From positions 89,714,107 to 89,778,106 of the forward strand of contig OY720344.1 of NCBI GenBank assembly GCA_963082975.1: a stretch of DNA of 64,000 nt, read 5' to 3'. Below are positions 11,820 to 23,900 of this stretch, one piece after another. Each line of letters opens with the position of its first letter. Positions within the stretch are counted from its first letter, which is position 1. The DNA comes from Labia minor. Its lineage: Eukaryota > Arthropoda > Insecta > Dermaptera > Spongiphoridae. Under the pieces are notes generated by a model that saw nothing but the letters and a program-made list of their open reading frames with translations, was not told the DNA's origin and did no database searches. The translations under genes were made by a program, and so were the position numbers.

Positions 11820-12300
11820 CAAACATTACAACGTTTCAAAGAGGAAATTCTAAATAGGCGCCATCTCATGTTGGTTGTTGTTTGTTCGTTTTTGGTTGTG
11901 AAAAAACGCATGTAATCCATCGGAAACAAATCGAAAAAGGTTGTTGTGCTACCAGGATGAGATTGTATTGTCAACAAAGTTAGTAATGCGAAAAGTCCAT
12001 ATTGGTCAGACCTAGACCTTGTGGTGGCAGGCGGGATGAGTCAAATTGCGGAGGCGAGCCGAAGGCGGCACCCGGACTATACAAGGCAAGGTTGCTCAGC
12101 CGAAGAAACTGCTCAAGAAAGAAAAGAGCAAGGGCCTTCCTTCCGCCTCCGCAACGGGACGGACAGGAGCCCCCGCGACGCCTTTCCACCCAATCGGGTC
12201 CGAAAATAAATCTGCCGCTTTGCAATAGGAAATCAAGTTGAAATCCGCCGCTTAAAAGAACATCAAAAGCAAATCACAGTTATGGAATTAATCTTAGCAG
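11820..12300. other. GC-rich island with overlapping open frames, possible exon
   Basis: From about 11990 to 12240 the sequence is strikingly GC-rich for this window, and open frames run on both strands at once (62-81 codons). One plus-strand frame (12021-12209) gives a polar, charged peptide rich in R, E and P. None shows a domain I recognise, so the open frames may simply reflect few AT-rich stops. No terminal inverted repeat or target duplication was found. It may be an untranslated or coding exon, a promoter-proximal GC island or a regulatory element. Confidence 0.35.
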
Positions 12301-14293
12301 ATGATTTCTTAGGAAAAGGTAGGCGTTTTGATCCATCCTTGATGTTTATAAATATGTACTTATAACCAGATAGAAAATAAAGAATGATTATATAACGGTC
12401 TCAATTCTCTCACAAGTAAATCCTCCAAATAATATCGATCTATTAAATAAATCTTGATTAAATGAAAATAATAAATTATTCAAAAGAAATAAAAAACTCT
12501 GAAAAACTTAATAATAAAAAACATAAAAACAAAAATTATTTGAATTTGTAACTTTTACTCTTTTATTATAAAATTTAATTCTTTTAGTTTCTTATTCAAA
12601 GAATAACTATTTATGATATATTAGTAAATTCTCAATTAGTAACATATATTTCTTTCCATAATGCTTTTTAAATATTTAGTCATAACTATATGCGAAGGGG
12701 GCATAGGACACCAATAGTAAATTCTTAAAATCCACTAGTTTACACATTATTAATTAATTTTAAAATGAAAACACAAATAAAACTAAAAACTATGAAATAA
12801 TAAATATTATTAAATAGCATATATAGGTGTGTATATATATATATATTATATTATATAAATTGTTTATCTAATAGTTTGTTGTCCCAAGAATTATATTTTT
12901 ATAATTATTAAAAAAATAAACCCTTTTTGAAGGGAGTTTTTAGAGTATAATTATGAAAAAAATTTTACTTACTAATTAAAAAAAGAATCAAATGTTCATA
13001 ATTATCATTTTTTTAAAATGAAATTCTAATTTGAAATTAAATTAAATTTTAAATTAAAATGATATATTAATATAATAATAAATATAATATAATATTTTAA
13101 TTTCAATGTTTCAAAATTCACTATCTTCAGACTGAGTACATTATATGAGACAGACGGACAGATATCGACACCTATTATAATAGAATATGTGATATTGTGA
13201 TTCTTCCACACTCCAAACCAAATCATTATCTTTACTAAATTATAATTTATTTTCTGCATTTATATGGTTTGTATTTAGCGTAGCTATGAATTTAAATTTT
13301 AGTACACAATTTTTTATTAAAATTTACTATTTATTATTATCTATTTACTAAAGACCAATAATTATATAATTCATTTACCAGTTGTAGCGGGATTTGTTAC
13401 TCCCAAGGCTGATGTCTTCAATCAACATAAAAAATACATTTTCAATGTTTAGGAGAATTAACATTAAAGGTTTAGCTATAATTTTCTTACTCTGTTGCAT
13501 TAGAATTAGTGTATTGTAATAGCCGTCAAGAAGGCGACAACAGAAACACATTATCGTTCAAGGATAGTACGAACAAATTAGATTTTGTGTAAAATAGTGT
13601 CATGAGTTGACATGACGTAGTGTATAACGAGATATAAAGAGATAAATCTAAGTTTCTATCAATTAAATTATTCAATACTCATAATAATAGATTGACTAGT
13701 ATTCCATAGAATGGATAGAATAATTAAATTTATTTTTAAATAAGTATGATTATGAAAGTTATATTGCTAGAAAGAATAATAATAAAGAAATGATAGAAAT
13801 ATATATATAAAATATATATAATGATGTTAAGAATGATGTTGTAATTTTAATCAATAAATTAATTCATTCATTCATACGAAAACAAATAAATACTCAAAAT
13901 TTGAATTTCTATAATAAATAAATAAAAGTTAGAATATTATTAGGTTTGAGTATAATTAGAGAATATCTGAATCAAAATAATGACTATACTCTCCCATTTA
14001 ACTTCAAATATCAAAAATTTGTTAAGATCAGAATGACTAAATTTTCGAATAAATTTAAATGTTTACTAACATAATCATTAAAATTTTTATATATTTATAT
14101 GCTTTGTATTTAGGGTAACTATTATATCTAAAATCTCTGTTAAAATATATATTATCTATTCAATATTAGCTATTATTGTGTTTATTTAAATTATTGATTG
14201 AATTTATTAAATCCACCTCTCGTTACTTTTTTAGTGACTGAATTTGTTTGACATTGTAAATACTTATACCTATATTTTTAATTTATATATAAA
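12301..14293. other. AT-rich DNA, nothing supported
   Basis: AT-rich sequence with short dinucleotide runs. The minus-strand frame at 13026-13259 has no recognisable motif. A slightly more balanced patch at 13380-13640 has no repeat partner in the window. Confidence 0.45.
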
Positions 14294-14888
14294 ACTAGAT
14301 GCACAGACCCCCTTCGGCGCTCTTCACACCTAGTGGGGCTTGCCCCCTTTACACCCTAAGCGATTCATAGTATTTGGTTTAAAACTTCTTTATCACATTT
14401 GTCTAAAAAATCATATTTTAAATTTTGTATAATCAATAAATTGTACTTTTAAAATAAATTAAATAATTGAAATGATATTTGAATAGTAGAAATAAAAATA
14501 AAAATATAAATATTATAAAAATTATTTGTATGGGGAAATTTCTAGAAGTATTAATTATGTATATTTGCTGTTGGAAATGAATCTATGAGGCGCTGAATGA
14601 CATGTGCATATCAAATTTTTAAAAATTAATTTCTGTAGTTATTGAATAGATATTGATATAATATATAGCCTATGTTAAAATAGACGTATGTAAGAATATT
14701 TTTATGTAATTTTATATAAATCGGTTTAGCCAATTTTAAGTCTATAACATCATAATTTCCGGACAGACAGACAGACCTGAAAAATTCCAGTCACTTTGGG
14801 ATTCTAGAGGCCATAAAACGTGAAGATATGCACAAAATTTTAAATTCTGAGCAAAATGCAGACAAAAACCATTTTTTTATATATAGAT
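14294..14888 (+). mobile_element. Family C copy C1 (GC-hairpin head, TATATATAGAT tail)
   Basis: The head at 14294 (ACTAGATGCACAGACCCCC, then TTCGGCGCTCTTCACACC) matches the head at 18487. The body includes AATGATATTTGAATAG. The 3' part has AATCGGTTTAGCCAATTT, CCGGACAGACAGACAGACC and GAAGATATGCA, ending in TATATATAGAT. Length is about 595 bp. No coding potential is seen. The class is uncertain: the tail resembles simple-repeat tails of non-LTR elements and the head has strong hairpins. Confidence 0.7.
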
Positions 14889-15209
14889 AATCTTATATAA
14901 TAATATTATAATATATTAAATATCTTTTAAAGTAAAGTTTGTAATTTGGTGTTATTAATTTAAGGTTTTCTTTAATGTTAATATTATTTAATGATATTAA
15001 CCTCAATTTTTATTTAAATAGTAATTTTGTGAAGTTGTTTATGATTTTATTAATTTTTAGAATTAATGCAAATATTTAATTAAAATTCTCATCGTAACCT
15101 CTTAATAAATAATGAGAAATAAAATTTAAATATGAATTTTAGAATGTTTTATTCACACAGTAATGAGAAAATAAATAATGTTTATTTCAAGTGAATAAAG
15201 AGGTTTTTT

Positions 15210-15690
15210 TTTTACTGAGATTGGCACATCAGCTTATCAGTAGCGAGAGTAATGGTGGTAGAGTGATGAAGAAGGGAGAATTAAAAATCAATTACAAATG
15301 TTAAGGAAATTTTTCGAATTTGTTTTTTTTTTTTTTGATTTTTGAAGGAAAAAAACAAATCATTTTCAAGGATAGCGGACTGTAATGATATTAAGAAGAA
15401 ATGCATAATATAATTATTATTAGATATAAAATGTGAATGGGATCTAATAAAAAGCGATGGCGACGTCCGTCCTTGCATGCAGCACAGGGGATCGCAGTCT
15501 AATCGCATTTTCCCATTCGGCCTTGCGAAATTCACCTTTTTGTCCTGTGCCCCCCCGGCAAGGTCTACATGTTACCTAGCCCCCCCATCCCCACCACCCA
15601 ATTCACTCCCCCACCTCATTCCCCCAAATGAAACTCGATCGGTGGACCTATTATTAATTTATTTAGCCTCGCACTTTTTTTATTGTAACG
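15210..15690. other. GC-balanced islet with C-rich tract, function unknown
   Basis: Non-repetitive and partly C-rich (15545-15630 has several runs of C). A plus-strand frame (15477-15695) is proline-rich but shows no domain. Candidate regulatory sequence or untranslated exon. Confidence 0.3.
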
Positions 15691-16163
15691 GATGAATAAA
15701 TCATTTTTGTTGCTCCTCCGCTTACAATCAGCTTATATTTTGTTAATTTTTTTTTTTTATATTTTTTTCGGATCGTCCATTTGCAAGATCCTCCGCCCCG
15801 GGCGATTAATTTCGTTTTTGTCAAGAGTTTCTTTTGTTCATTGTGGCTCATGTTAACGAACTTGTTTGGACAAAAAAAAAAAAAATAGAGCAAAATCATC
15901 TTAAAAAGGACGTTGTGTAGTGAAAGAGAAGTGGCTGGAAGACGTGACGAATAGCCGATGCAGCTTAATTTGATATTTTTAGAACCGCGATACTGACCAT
16001 GAACCATCCTCGAACTGGCGGAGATAAAGAAAGAAAAGAAGAAAGAAACGGGGACAAGGGGAAGGGGGGTACTCCTTTTCCTACTCAACACAGGAAATAC
16101 TATCATTACTTTACAATGAAAAGTTAAAATACTGCACGAAACTCCATCATCTACAATAACCAT
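15663..16163 (-). other. Longest open frame in window (166 codons), function unknown
   Basis: The frame has no recognisable domain. Its C-terminal part holds two similar blocks, LLTKTKLIARGGGSCKW and KLTKYKLIVSGGATKM, from a degenerate tandem duplication in the DNA at about 15690-15835. Other parts are phenylalanine-rich from A/T runs. It could be a chance frame over a GC-balanced islet. I see no splice or start context that favours a real gene. Confidence 0.2.
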
Positions 16164-16170
16164 CTTTATA

Positions 16171-18486
16171 AAAATAAATATTATATTTAATCTGAAGATG
16201 TTTACCTTACAATCTATTATATTATATATTTATTTGTCAGATAATATAATTGAAACTATATTTATATATTTTCTACCTTGACCTCAGATTACCTAAATTA
16301 CTGACCTTTGTATAAGTTCATCATAAATTTAGAATTATAGGGTTATTTTATTGAAATTTATTTTCTTTTTTGGATCATATTATAAAACCATCATAATTCA
16401 CTCAGTTATTTTCTATTTGAAGAATTTTCTCCAAATCAAAGAGAAAATGTATTTTTATTATATTTATTAGTTTAATATTTGTATTAATACTCTTCTAGAA
16501 ATAATATTTATGTATTTTAAAGATTATTATTATTATATTTGTTTAAATATAGACTCTTCAATAATAAAATCTTCTATTATCTATGTGAAATGATATTACA
16601 TTAATTTATAAAATAAATTGTTGATATTTGATTGAACTTTCGAGTATAAAAGTGCCAAGTAGGTATTATAATTAATAAACAGTTGTGCAGCATATTTATA
16701 GGATTAAGTAATTAAAACGTGTTTTATTTTTTCTTTCTGTTTAAATTGCAATCTAATTTTACAGTGATATGATTATATGACTTTATTATATTGTATATAA
16801 TTGTGTATTGGAAAATCGTGCTTGATTTCTAACCAAAGAAGGAATAGAATTTATTGTATTGTTGCAGCGGTTACAATTCTTTCTGTATTCTATTAGGAAC
16901 CGAAAAGGTGGTTGTTTGTTAAAGCTAATCTTGATGTTATAAATCAAGTAGAATTGTTCTAATAAACCTGGAATGTTATTAGTACTTTACATACGAAATC
17001 GCACAAATTAAGATTTCAATCTTAAAAAAAAAAAAAAAATAAAAAAATAAATAAAATAAAAAAACATTTTATCGTAAAACAAATGAAAATATGAATAGTT
17101 CAATTACTATCCTTTCTTTTTTTATATACATATATATTCTGCGATGCTTTTGACTTCAGTGCAGGTGGGTTGGCATCTGATTTCGATTCAAGTCACATTT
17201 TTATTTATCGTTTCGATATTCCCACTACAAGTCATCACGTTATTTTGTTGAAAGATTAAGGACAAGGAAAAGAGAGAAATTTTAATTTTCCATTTGATGG
17301 GACAATACGATTTTTTTTTTAAATTTCAAAATCCATTCAAATCTTTTTCAAATTTTAATTAATTATTGATAAATAAATATATAAAAGACCACCAACGATT
17401 TGCTTGAATTGAAACATGCCTGTACATCATCAAAATCTTTTGACACAATGAATTAACATTAAATTTTAATGCCAAACCGTCAAATTAGATGGTGAAATGG
17501 TATGTAATAGGACTAAGTAATGTTAGAAAATTATTTGCTCTTTGAACTCAAAAAAAACTCTCAATTGTATTTTTTTACTTTTAATTACTAATTTAATGGT
17601 CCATAAGCTATATTAAATTTACCCTGTTTTGAGATTTCGCAAAGATTATGGTGTATTATTATTTTCTAGTGCTCTTTAATCTTTACTAATTAAATCTACC
17701 TCTACTAGAATAAAATTTATTCTTATTTATTATTTTTTTCTGAAGAAATTAATGAAAAAAATAAAAATTCCTATTTATTTGTAATCTAAAACTTCTGGTA
17801 TTTTTCATTTTAAAATCTATTCTAATAAATCAATTCGTTTTATTTTTAATTTATTAATCTTTGTATCAAGATATATTGCTAGAGAGATGTTTAATTAATT
17901 TTATGCTTCTCTAAGACAATCGTCTCTGACGACATCCCATTTGGTATGTGCAAGTCTCTCTTTCTCTACTATTAAGTATATCCCACATGAGAATCACAGA
18001 CAATCTCTCATGAATCACATTCAATGAAAGAAAATTATAGATCTTAGAATGTCCAACTTATAATAATAATTTCCACATTTGGTATATCTTAATTTATTAT
18101 TATATATATATATATAATCATAATTTTATAATGGAAATCATTCATTAAGAAAATTATCTTGTTTGGCAACTAATAAAGTTGGAGACGGATCCATTATCAA
18201 ATTTATTTCTGGGAAGATTTTAAATTATTTACATCTCATTTAAAGAAAAGTAAATAAATAATTTCTGTTGTTTTTATACAAATTTCTTTTTTTTCTTTTT
18301 TATTCGCCAAATTATCATTTAGTTAATATCAAATTATGTCTTTATTGAGAAAAAACACCTTTCCTTTCTTGTGAATAACTTTTATTTAATATTTTTTTTT
18401 TGGCTGAAAAAAAATAATTAATGGATTTTTAATTTTTATTTAATACATGTTTAGATAGTTAATTAATAAATGGCTTTTATATATAT
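16171..18486. other. AT-rich DNA, nothing supported
   Basis: AT-rich sequence. A weak box-B-like tract (TTTCGATTCAAGTC, near 17179-17192) is not enough to call a SINE. A slightly more balanced patch at 17900-18020 shows no structure. Confidence 0.45.
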
Positions 18487-18660
18487 ACTAGCTGCTCAGA
18501 GCGCCTTCGGCGCTCTTCACATCTAGACGGGGGCTCCGCCCCCTGTACCCCCGAGTGTTACATAGTATTTGGTGGTTGAAAGTAGTAAAAGGTTTTCATC
18601 CATTTTGTTTCAATCAGTATATTACATAAAACACTCATTTCTTTTTGTGTTCTTATTTAA
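18487..18660 (+). mobile_element. Family C copy C4, 5' fragment with two GC hairpins
   Basis: Begins ACTAGCTGCTC. A perfect 8-bp hairpin follows (AGAGCGCC at 18498-18505, loop TTC, GGCGCTCT at 18509-18516), then a 6-bp hairpin (GGGGGC at 18529-18534, loop TCC, GCCCCC at 18538-18543). The next block shares CATAGTATTTGG with C1. The 3' half is missing; homology fades before the RTE-like remnant at about 18725. Confidence 0.65.
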
Positions 18661-18724
18661 AAAATATATTTTAATTTAATCACTATATTAATTATATATT
18701 ATTATTGTATATGCTATATCTATC

Positions 18725-19500
18725 TACCTATGTGGCTCAAAGATACTCGAAAGTTCTTAGCGGCAACAACCACATTTCTCCAAGTGTCCCTATCCTGAGC
18801 CCTTGTTCCATCTCTCTTACGTCCCTTCCTACGCGTTTTTTTCCAAGCGGACGTTTTCCAATCGGTCTTCCCACCAATATCTTTTTCCTCTCCCATTCTA
18901 GCCACGTGCCCTGCCTATCGCAGCTTTTTCCCTTTTATAACCCTAACTATTTCTGAAGATGCAGAGAGGCCATGCAATTTCTTGTTATGTAGTCTCCCCC
19001 ATACCGGGTGACCTCATCTTTCTTTGGCCAATAAATGCAGGGAAGAATCCTATTCTCAAATACTCTGAATCTACTCTCATCTCCAAGGGTCATAGACCAT
19101 GCCTCCCACCCATATAATGCAACAGGCAAAATAATCTTTTTATATATTCCCTTTGATAATAATTTTCAAGAGATAAGCCTCTTTATTGCAGATAACAGGC
19201 GTTTCCCGATTGCAACCCCGATTTAAATTCTTCTCAAATATTATTATCCTTCGTGTTTACATTCAATTTTTCTACATATTCAAATTCTACATTTTGTATC
19301 TTAAGATTTTGTATGTTAATACTCTTCCTCTTTGTTACTAAATATTTTTTCTTATCACTATTAATTTCAAACCTCCATTAAATTATCTGTAATTGCAATT
19401 GCCGAATCTCCTATTATATTTAAGTCGTCTGGGTAACCTAATATTTTACAATTGATTTCCGCATCTTATTCTTTCTTTACTACCTTCAAGACAAATTTGA
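18725..19500 (-). pseudogene. RTE-like retrotransposon remnant, reverse transcriptase to C terminus
   Basis: On the minus strand the order is as follows. A decayed polymerase motif, GYPDDLNIIGDS (expected YADD), lies near 19400-19435. Next come KKYLVTKR, AIGKRLLSAIKRLIS and LPVALYGWEAWSMTLGDESR, then RVFENRILPCIYWPKKDEV, a damaged WAGH region and the terminal QDRDTWRNVVVAAKNFRV. The 3' flank (18710-18730, minus strand) ends in TAGATAGATATAG, a simple-repeat tail as in RTE-type elements. Several stops and frameshifts make it a dead copy. It is the longest representative of this family here. Confidence 0.8.
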
Positions 19501-19852
19501 AGATTGAAAATTTGAAAAAGTTTATCCGGATCTATTGAGTCATGCGTATGTTTTACTAATGTCTACAAATAATTAGTGAATAGAAATATTGAATTCGCGG
19601 TTTTTTTCCTAATATCTGTCATAATGAAAATATCTTAATTAATGTTGGTCGATTTGGCCTGAACCCACAATGATATCTCCTAATATTTCCTCCGCCTATG
19701 GTTCTTAAGTATTGTATATGTTATAATAGTGAAATAGAGTATAATATTTCTTGATCATTACATTTTGGTATTTTATTTTCATTGCTAGATTATTATTGAA
19801 TATTTTTAATTATAATGAAACTTGAGAAAATGCAAAAATAGAGACTTGAGAC

Positions 19853-20514
19853 CAGGGCCGCGGCGTGCACGTGTGCAAGGTGGGCGCTGCCCACGGGCGC
19901 CTGGTGTAGGGGGCGCCAAACTGACCATTCTTTTTTATTTTATTTTAAGTGTTTTAAAAATGAATCAATATAATTGTGTACGTGAATCCTACGACACGTT
20001 TAAATATATTTTCCAAATTTGTTTGTTTTACTGCGTATCTTTCTAACCTTGCCCGTAACTGTAGCTTCGGGTGAACGAAGCTTCTCTAAGTTAAAAATTA
20101 TAAAAACGAATTTGCGTTCGACATTGTCGCAGGAGCGCTTAACAGATCTTTCTATGATAGCAATAGAAAATGAAATCATGGATAACTTAGAAATATATGA
20201 TATTATTAAAGGTTTTGTAGCTTCAAAGGCTCGAAGAATCCGAATAGTATAGTTTTGTGATGGAATTTCATATTGTATTATGTTTTCATTTTTGAATTTT
20301 TTTTATGTTTATTGTTCTAGAAATTTAACCTTGTTTCTATTGTTAATGAGTTAATTATTTTGTTATTTCCTATTATTATGTAGATAAATTCCTCTGTATT
20401 CATAAACACAGTTTTCAAAATTAAATGTTTTATTTGATTTTATTGTTCTATTGATAGAGGGGGCGTTTTTTAAAAATTTGCACACGGGCGCTTTGCACCC
20501 ACGTCGCGGCCCTG
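19853..20514 (+). mobile_element. hAT element, internally deleted, with 8-bp target duplication
   Basis: The left end CAGGGCCGCGGCGTG and the right end, reverse-complemented CAGGGCCGCGACGTG, form a terminal inverted repeat differing at one base. The duplication is CTTGAGAC at 19845-19852 and CTTGAAAC at 20515-20522, seven of eight identical. At 662 bp the element keeps only the C-terminal part of its transposase (see the entry at 20004). The one mismatch in the duplication and the single-base TIR difference suggest moderate age. Confidence 0.9.
20004..20252 (+). pseudogene. hAT transposase C-terminal (dimerisation) fragment
   Basis: An open frame of 82 codons plus a stop reads FPNLFVLLRIFLTLPVTVAS, then GERSFSKLKIIKTNLRST, then LSQERLTDLSMIAIENE, and ends ARRIRIV. 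The block LPVTVASGERSFSKLK is the hallmark of the hAT C-terminal dimerisation region, in the form found in transposases related to zinc-finger MYM-type proteins. The upstream catalytic domain and zinc finger are missing. The frame upstream is closed by a stop at 20001-20003, while the neighbouring frame (CVRESYDTFKYIF) may be the continuation after a frameshift. No ATG fits a natural start. Not a functional gene, but if transcribed it could make a dimerisation-only peptide. Confidence 0.85.
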
Positions 20515-20522
20515 CTTGAAAC

Positions 20523-21339
20523 AATTTATAAAAATTAACGGTATAAAACTATAGATAAATGACCAATATATACATTCATTAATAGTATTAATTTAAATTA
20601 ATTGATTTATTTGTTTTTTTATTATTAAGTACATTTATTAATTTTTTTAGATCATAGTTATTTTCCTTAAAAGAAACTTAAATTCTGTGGTGCTAGGGGA
20701 TTTGAAAATCATTCGTCGCAATATGAAGATTTCGCTTACAGTTTCTGTCATGTCCGACCTCCATCCAACAGTTATTTTCTGTCAAGTTTTTTGCTTCTCT
20801 TAATCATGTGATCTATATATTTAATTTTTTTTGATTCATTATAATAAAATTTAAACAAATAAAAATTTTTACTTTGTTAATTTATATAAATTTCAATATA
20901 AACTGATTGTGAGTGATACGCTTAGCCAATACTCTGAATAATTTGTGTACAAAAATATTGAATGTTCTTAGCGAGATTTGATATAATGTTGTACGATTTG
21001 TCCTAAATCTGAATTAGAAGAAAATTATAAATTGCCTCCTCTTCCAGCCCAATTCATTTACCACCCATGTTGCATATGGCATCTAAATTTCTTAAAACTC
21101 CGTTTTTTTAATTTAAAATAGAAGGAGAGAAAGAGAGTTTTAAATTATATTCGAATAGTCTATATATTCTATATATCAGTATTTTTTTTCTGAATTTAAT
21201 AGCAAGTTGATTTTAAAAATTTTCAATTCTTAATGCATATGATTGATTACATGTGTTAAAATTTAAAAAAATTCAAATATTCTAATTTTTATATTTATAT
21301 ACAATTTAATATTATTTTTTATTAATATCATATCAAAAA
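20523..21339. other. AT-rich DNA with a small GC-balanced patch
   Basis: Mostly AT-rich. A more balanced, non-repetitive patch lies at 20690-20800 and a second at 21000-21070. No coding or repeat structure is visible. Confidence 0.45.
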
Positions 21340-21560
21340 AAGAGAATTTATTAAAAATTTAAAATAAAAAAAGAAGCCTATTAATAAAAAATTGAATGGT
21401 GATTTAAATATTTTATTAAATTAATTAAAATGAGACCTTTTAGAATAAATTATTTAATTGAAATGATATTTAAATATAAGAATTCAAAAAAATATTATAT
21501 TCTTTGTTTGGCAATTGTTATTTAATTATGTGCAACATGATTCGACTTGCACAGAGCATC
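21340..21560 (+). repeat. Family C middle fragment (C3)
   Basis: Shares ACCTTTTAGAATAAATTATT and ATTGAAATGATATTTAAATA with the middle of C1 and C2, but has neither head nor tail. The sequence is AT-rich, so part of the similarity could be compositional. Confidence 0.4.
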
Positions 21561-21889
21561 GTTATTTTTTATTAATATCACATAATAAAAATGAATCTTA
21601 AACATAATAAATAAAAAAGACATTTTAATAAATTTAAAAAATATACCCAATTTAAAAATGTCAAAAATTTAAAACAACTTTATATCATCATATTTTAATT
21701 TTTATATAATATATATATATATTTAGTAATTAATAATAGAGTAATTAAATTAAAATAAAAAACAAAGATAATATAATTCAGTCATTTTAATTCAGGTTAA
21801 ATAATATTTTTTTTTATTATTCAATGATAAAATTTATATATTATTATATATATATTATAGAAAAGAAGAAATATTCAATTAAATAAAAA

Positions 21890-22453
21890 ATAATTTAAGA
21901 TAAAAATATGATCTAATAAATATTTTAATTAAATTGAGAACTTTTAGAATAAATTATTTAATTGAATTGATATTTGTATATTAGAATTTAAAATAAAAAG
22001 GGAAATATTATAATAATTCTTTGATTGGGAATAGCTATGATAATTCATTGTTTGAAATGATTCCGCTAGGCCGGCAGTTCGCCGCGAGCTGCTCTTGAAT
22101 GAACAACACGGAGAATTATATAAACTTTAAAAAATTAATTTCTGCGGTTATTGTTGACATATAAATAAAATTTATAGCCTATGTTACTCTAGGGGTATAT
22201 AAGAATATTGTGATGTAATTTCAAAGAAATCGGTTCAGCCAATTCTGAGTCTATAAAATAGTAATTTTCCGGACAGACAGACCGACAGACAGACAGACCG
22301 ACAGACAGACAGACCGACAGACAGACAGACAGACAGACGTGAAAAATTCTAAAGTCACTTTTGGATTCTAGAGGTCATGAAACGCGAAGATATGCAAAAA
22401 TTTTTAAATTCTGAGCAATGTGCAGACAAAAACCTTTTTTTATATATATAGAT
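21890..22453 (+). mobile_element. Family C copy C2 with expanded CAGA/CCGA microsatellite
   Basis: The copy lacks a clear GC hairpin head. It shares the body tract ACTTTTAGAATAAATTATTT and the 3' half with C1: TAGCCTATGTTA, AAATCGGTTCAGCCAATTCT and TTTTCCGGACAGACAG. A 22272-22338 microsatellite of GACA/GACC units follows, then GTGAAAAATTC, GAAGATATGCA and the terminal TATATATAGAT. The microsatellite is much longer than in C1, showing expansion inside the element. Confidence 0.7.
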
Positions 22454-23199
22454 AACATATTAATTACAACATTAATGAAATTGTATACATCTTTCAGATT
22501 TAAATAATTTCTAAATGATAAATAATAAATCTTTTGACTGATTTTATTATTAATTTAGTATTTGAAAAATATTTTTAAAAATAATTTTTTTATTTTTACT
22601 TTTTTAATAATTTATATATTTTTTAGTTCATTTCATATAAATCATTAAAATAATTCACAATAACCTAAACAAATGAATTTCATTTGTAAATATAATTTTA
22701 GTTCATTATCCCTTTAAGCATGATTTCATTATTATATTTGAAAATTATTGGAATAAAACCCACCAAATATGGTGAAAGTACAAATAGATACCTAATTTCG
22801 TAATATTTTAACTATTTTGAGTGTGTGTGTGTGTGTTTTCTTTTTAATTTAACAATAAATATTATCTAAATACATATTTATACTAACACTAACCATCTTC
22901 TAGTAGCTGTTAGTATTATTAGATAAATATTTATTATTGTATAATATTCTAAATATTTATTAAATAAATATTTTTATTTTTAATATTTCAATGACACCAA
23001 AACTATTTTTAACTTTAACTTACGTTCCATGACCTTCAGCCATTTACGTTTATTTAATTAACATGGATTAATATTACAGAAACCGCAGGCAAAAGTCACT
23101 TAATCAATAGGCATGTGTCATAAGATGAGTAAGCTTGCAATTATATAAAATCCAATTAACTACACTCATACAGCTTAATTTTTCAAATAGCTAGTTACA
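22454..23199. other. AT-rich DNA with a short (GT)n run
   Basis: AT-rich DNA. A (GT)8 run lies at 22821-22836. Nothing else recognised. Confidence 0.5.
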
Positions 23200-23580
23200 A
23201 TCACAAGGTAATAAACGTTGTTAGTGAATGAAATTACGAAACAATAGCCCTCCCCTTATAGTATATAGTAAGACACTAGTGTGGGAACTTGGACTGGCTA
23301 TCTCTTGCAATATCTCGATATGAGAACATAAATAATCGAGCTAATAGAAGACTTCCAACGAATAGTTATCATTCATTCATTCTTTTTAATATAGTAACTC
23401 GTATGAATGTCCATCGATAGAAATTATTTATAATATCAGCCCATCACCATCACTATCGTGCATAAATCTCAAAAGTTCATTGTTCTTCTCATAAAATATC
23501 TCACTATAATCTCTCTCAGTTGCGGTTAATTTGATAGTCTAGTCTGGCGTCTTCCTCTCCTGACATGCATTCAAAATTTT
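23200..23580. other. GC-balanced islet, function unknown
   Basis: Non-repetitive, moderate-GC stretch within AT-rich DNA. No terminal repeats or convincing frame. Candidate host non-coding element. Confidence 0.3.
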
Positions 23581-23830
23581 TCAGTGAGAGTTGGAATTTG
23601 ATCCAACAAATAGAAAAATAAAGAAATAAAAAAAAATATCACGCCCCTAGATTAAAAGAAAAAAATTATGAATTTAATTGAAATATTCATTTATTATATA
23701 TTATAAATATATAATATATGCTATTGGTTCTTGAGATCACCACTTTTAGCTGGTTTACACATTTATTTGAAAAATTATCTCATTAAAAGAAATATTAATT
23801 AAATATTTAAATATTATACTATAAATTTTT

Positions 23831-23900
23831 ATGAGCATGATAAGTTTTGAACCTTCGTCCTCATGTTCAATAATTGAGAATTTTATCATTAAGTTACATC
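23831..23900 (-). repeat. tRNA-like SINE head
   Basis: On the minus strand a box-A-like TAACTTAATGATAAAATT is followed after about 30 nt by box-B-like AAGGTTCAAAACTT, in tRNA-like spacing. The stems do not fold into a good cloverleaf. Best read as an old tRNA-derived SINE head. Confidence 0.4.
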
